Shown piece after piece: positions 60,870 to 64,000 of a DNA stretch of 64,000 nt. A program made the position numbers and the translations under genes. The DNA is from Neonectria sp. B-13 (lineage: Eukaryota; Ascomycota; Sordariomycetes; Hypocreales; Nectriaceae). Location: contig NOKP01000009.1 in assembly GCA_002682825.1 (NCBI GenBank), positions 930,001 through 994,000 on the forward strand, read 5' to 3'. Positions within the stretch are counted from its first letter, which is position 1. Each line of letters starts with the position of its first letter. The notes below the pieces were generated by a model, which was not told where the DNA came from, did not search any database, and was given only the letters and a program-made list of their open reading frames with translations.

Positions 60870-63366
60870 TCACCAAAGTGGTGCCTGCTCCGTCGATACG
60901 TCGTTCAACGCCCAACCCATTGGGTCCATGTTTCCAAAGCCGAATTGTGTGTCTGTCATCTTATATCGATTGTTAGCGACGAGTAAGGACGGAGGGTTAG
61001 GTCTTGAGTTACCATAAAGTCCCAAGCGTCTGCCATCTCGGGCGGTGTGTTCAAAGGCATTTCGACGAACTCATCTGTTGCGCTGTTGGCTTGGCTTTGG
61101 GTTATCTTTTCTTCAAGAATCGCTATGCATTTTTCTTCAGCGTCCTCTGCAGCCTTCACTAAAAGCTCCGGAAATTCGTCTTTGCTGAGTCCTTGTAAAA
61201 GCCCTTCAATCTCGGCAGATATCACACACGTGAAGAGGTAACCCTTAGTGTTCGTCTCCCCTGCGTCAATACACCTTAAGCACCAAGATTTCGTCTCATC
61301 CAAGATGGACAGTAGATTTGGTCGTAAGCACATCGGACTCAAACTCTCCTCTTCCCGCAGTTGGGCTCTGAGTTCCGCTGCTAACAGAAAACATGCCTGC
61401 ATCGCGATGGTGCGAAAGAAGACGGAGCCACAGGCAGTTAATCGTGCAAAATCGTCTTCTTGAGCGATAGCATCGTTGTGGGACTGAGAAGTCGCGATAG
61501 ACGTGGATGGGAATACTGCGCACCAGACTTTGAGGGAGATATCCACGACTACCTTCCTTGAGAAAGCATAGGCAGTCCCTTTTAACGATGACCCAAAGAA
61601 AGGAGCGTGTAGAGACGACAGATAGCGACGCATGATGAAATCCACTACCCCCATTGAGAACTGGGATGGTCCGGCGTTCGACTGACATTCTTTGAGGGTT
61701 CGACATAGGTTCTTGTACGACTTTCGGAGCTCTGCATCAAGTTGAAGAGTTTCCTCGTATGTACCATTGGAGTTGAGGTTGTTCAAGAACTTGACAACTG
61801 TAAGACGAATCGGGAATGTGTTTCGGAGAGCGATAGCAATGGAGGTCTGCGTGTAACAGTCGTCTGGTTTCGGGACAGGACTCTCGACTGTGAGCTGCTC
61901 GTCATCGAAGTTCCCGGGGGGGCAAGTATTAAAGTCGTCGACAGAGATCAGTGGAGGCCCCCCTATCCTCATACTTGACTGCAGGGTGATCTCCAGAATC
62001 GTATTCCACAGCCTTCGGTGCATCTCGGCTGCCAAGGTTGTCCGTTTCCGCAAATGGTCAGGGTCTCGATGCAACCCAATGTGCACTGCTGTTCGAATCA
62101 GTGAGCCGGTTGCAATCCAGACCAAATCCTCTCCCACGCCTGAAGTTTCTCGCGCGAGCAGAAGGAGGATATTGATCTGCAGTGACCTCAGGCCGAGTCT
62201 GGACTTAAATTCCGGTGCTGCCAACCAGGTTTGGGCCTCGTATACCCATTTGAGGGCGGGGCCTCGAAGGGAGAAGTTCTCATCGTATATGGTGGCCCCG
62301 ATGGCGAGAACCAGCTTGAGTAGAACAAGAAACGCCGTATCAGGCTCTGAATCAGACGCCCACACTGCTTCATACTCCGCCATAAAGGTAGGAACGTGTA
62401 GTACTCGATATAGGGTCTCGGTTGTTCGAAGGTAACCGTCAACAAGCTTGTCAGCGATGTCTTTGGATGGTAGATCGGCTGTCGGCGGTGAGGGCCAAGG
62501 GGGCGCCCGCCTCGACTTGATGATCTTGGCTAAATGTTTGCATTTTTGCATGCCCACGATTGCCCTTGATGTATCTCGTACGAGGGACTCAATGATATCA
62601 AATGTTTCCCCAAACTGATGGTGGTTATCATGTTACCACGCATACTTGTATTGGGACGACCAACTGGCGACTGGTGGGAGTCGGGACAGGTACTTACTAC
62701 TGCGGTTCCACAGACCCAGTGGCTTTGGCCGAAGAGGCGCGTCTTATGCATGACGCTGCGACTAAGCACGTACACCTCGCCGAACAAGGTCCTTTCTCCG
62801 GGTGCGCGAAAAGACCCGGTTGATCGTGGTGCGGTTGGCTCAATGTTAAGATTCGAGGCTGGAGTGAGAGCAGGAATTTGGGTAGACTTCTGGTTCACTT
62901 TGGCCAGCTCGTCTTCAAGTTGTCGAATTCTGCTCCGCAAATGCTCCACATCCTGAGTAGGGGTCGGGCCTGGAGGCGGCGATGCCACTGTTGAGCTTGG
63001 GAGTGATGACATGGGATAGCTTGAGACGGTTGACCCTCGGCTTGCACTGGAAGCTGTGTCGACGGGTTCTAGCTGACGAAGCCTCCGGGGTTCTTGGACC
63101 GGGACAGCTCCAATCGTCTCGGTTTGACCAGCATGTTCCCGCGGAGGCTGAGGATGAGATGGATGATTCTCGTAGATGCAGACTTCGTTCTTGGACCGTA
63201 CGCAGTTGCTGCATGGGGTTTCTCGATTGCACCGGACCTTGCGTCTCCTACAAAGCAGACAGGACCTGCATTTCTGTGGTGTCAGCGCAGCACACTCACA
63301 GTGGATTCCAACCTACATGGCGGGCCTTCTCCGCCGGCGTTCGGGGGAAGCATCGGACTCGGCCAT
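60870..63366 (-). CDS. Zn(II)2Cys6 fungal transcription factor, four exons
   Basis: Exons 63366-63317, 63265-62698, 62614-61013 and 60959-60870; introns 63266-63316, 62615-62697 and 60960-61012 (51, 83, 53 nt; GT-AG, the last with CGCTAAC). The joined protein is 769 aa. Zinc cluster at about residues 18-45: CLLCRRRKVRCNRETPC then SNCVRSKNEVC (six Cys), after a basic MAESDASPERRRRRPAM. A coiled-coil-like VEHLRSRIRQLEDELAKV follows (about 115-132). The middle holds the fungal transcription factor domain: TTETLYRVLHVPTFMAEYEA, LIRTAVHIGLHRDP and AAEMHRRLWNTILEITLQ. The tiny last exon ends FGFGNMDPMGWALNDVS, an aromatic/acidic end common in this class. Read as a single open frame it would lose the DNA-binding domain and the true C-terminus. 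It is divergent from a transporter gene, a likely target. Confidence 0.92.
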
Positions 63367-63813
63367 GGTGAGGCGTTCAAATTGGTCGATCGGATACAGT
63401 GGGGTCGTGGTTCAGGAGATAGAACATCCTCCGTGGGAAATATGAAGGCGGATAAGCTGAGACCGAGAGGAGCCAGACGAGGATGGTATTACGTTTTCGG
63501 ACTCGGCACCTGCGCTTTTGGTCCGTGTCGCCCGCCTTTGACCGAGCAATGGCGGCATCTGATTGGTTCTCGAGGTCCGAGTCCCCAGCTCTGACCGAAA
63601 GATGTTATCCCCGACAGTACAAACAGAGCAAAGGGTTCGTGGTGATTCGATGGACAGTGGCTATAAATAATAGATTCGACATCCATATGGTTCTCACTCG
63701 TATTGATGTATATTCTCCAGCATCGCAGTGCAATCAAACAGAACTCCAACCACAGCTCGTTTCTCCCTTCTTCTTTTGCCAGAACTAAGCTGCTACCACC
63801 CAACTAACTCAAC
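63367..63813. promoter_or_regulatory. shared promoter of regulator and MFS transporter
   Basis: 447 bp between divergent starts (63366 minus, 63814 plus). Contains a TATA box for the transporter at 63662. Plus-strand open frames here are not protein-like. Confidence 0.5.
63662..63669 (+). promoter_or_regulatory. TATA box of MFS transporter gene
   Basis: TATAAATA about 145 nt before the ATG at 63814. Confidence 0.45.
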
Positions 63814-64000
63814 ATGGCCACTGCAGAAACATATCGCGAACTCTCCTCCGCAGGCGCCGACAGACTGCAGATATCCGCTTCTATCGAACTCGGCGAAGGT
63901 AAACCGGCTCCCGCTGTGGGGGATGCGCCTGATGGTGGCACCGAAGCATGGCTTGTTGCTGCTGGGGCGGCCTTCATCTCCTTCACAGCACTGGGCTACG
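63814..64000 (+). CDS. MFS monocarboxylate-type transporter, N-terminus (cut by window end)
   Basis: From ATG 63814 the frame is open to the window end (62 codons). It begins with a hydrophilic tail (MATAETYRELSSAGADRLQI) and reaches the diagnostic start of fungal monocarboxylate-transporter-like MFS proteins, APDGGTEAWLVAAGAAFISF, in which DGG precedes the first TM helix. The rest lies outside the window, so activity and substrate cannot be assessed. An intron starting GGTAAACC near 63898 is possible but not required, since the frame stays open. Confidence 0.7.
   Translation, partial: MATAETYRELSSAGADRLQISASIELGEGKPAPAVGDAPDGGTEAWLVAAGAAFISFTALGY

Overview
The window looks like nuclear DNA of a filamentous ascomycete (Pezizomycotina, probably a Sordariomycete; the class is inference). 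The evidence is short GT-AG introns of about 47-83 nt with CTAAC/CTGAC-like branch points, two Zn(II)2Cys6 regulators, a cellulase with a fungal cellulose-binding module, rhodopsin-like and DUF7703-like membrane proteins, small cysteine-rich secreted proteins, a NACHT-WD40 relic, and decayed AT-rich repeats whose stop codons fit repeat-induced point mutation (RIP). Some open frames in this region open at TTG or GTG; I moved those starts to the first supported ATG.

Layout. 0.7-10.3 kb: DUF3431-like membrane protein (-), a 99-aa secreted protein with two introns, an alpha/beta-hydrolase relic (-), a quinone-oxidoreductase-like MDR enzyme, an AT-rich tract, an SRPK-like kinase with a probable one-base frameshift, and a CBM1-GH5 endoglucanase (-). 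12.6-22.9 kb: a Zn2Cys6 regulator followed by an FAD monooxygenase, an L-asparaginase II-like protein, a decayed small gene, an Hsp30-type small heat-shock protein behind an array of heat-shock elements, and a Crh/GH16 pseudogene with one in-frame TAG. 23.7-37.2 kb: rhodopsin-like membrane protein (-), alkenal-reductase-like MDR enzyme, APH-fold phosphotransferase (-), a 440-aa secreted Ala-rich protein (-), a DUF7703-like seven-TM protein and a 610-aa GPI-anchored protein with tandem repeats (-). 37-46 kb is gene-poor and holds a secreted 11-Cys protein (-), a four-exon 98-aa cysteine-rich secreted protein, a doubly deleted retrotransposon fragment, a tandem duplication and a 156-aa unknown.

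46-55 kb is the most unusual part. A RIP-like AT-rich tract preserves a NACHT-WD40 (HET-E/NWD type) gene relic. Next to it lie two LINE-type ORFs arranged head to head: a gag-like zinc-knuckle ORF1 on the minus strand (48.0-49.4 kb) and an endonuclease-reverse-transcriptase ORF2 on the plus strand (50.8-54.6 kb). Both are open over their full length only if canonical spliceosomal introns (one in ORF1, two in ORF2) are removed. In an ordinary LINE the two ORFs lie in tandem on one strand, and introns are lost at each retrotransposition.

55-64 kb: an F-box-like 483-aa protein, a tRNA-Val(AAC), a two-exon conserved protein with a glycosyltransferase-like look, a four-exon Zn2Cys6 regulator (-), and the start of a divergently transcribed MFS monocarboxylate-type transporter cut by the window edge. 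The regulator and transporter share a 447-bp intergenic region and may form a regulator-target pair. No secondary-metabolite core enzyme and no CRISPR array is present.
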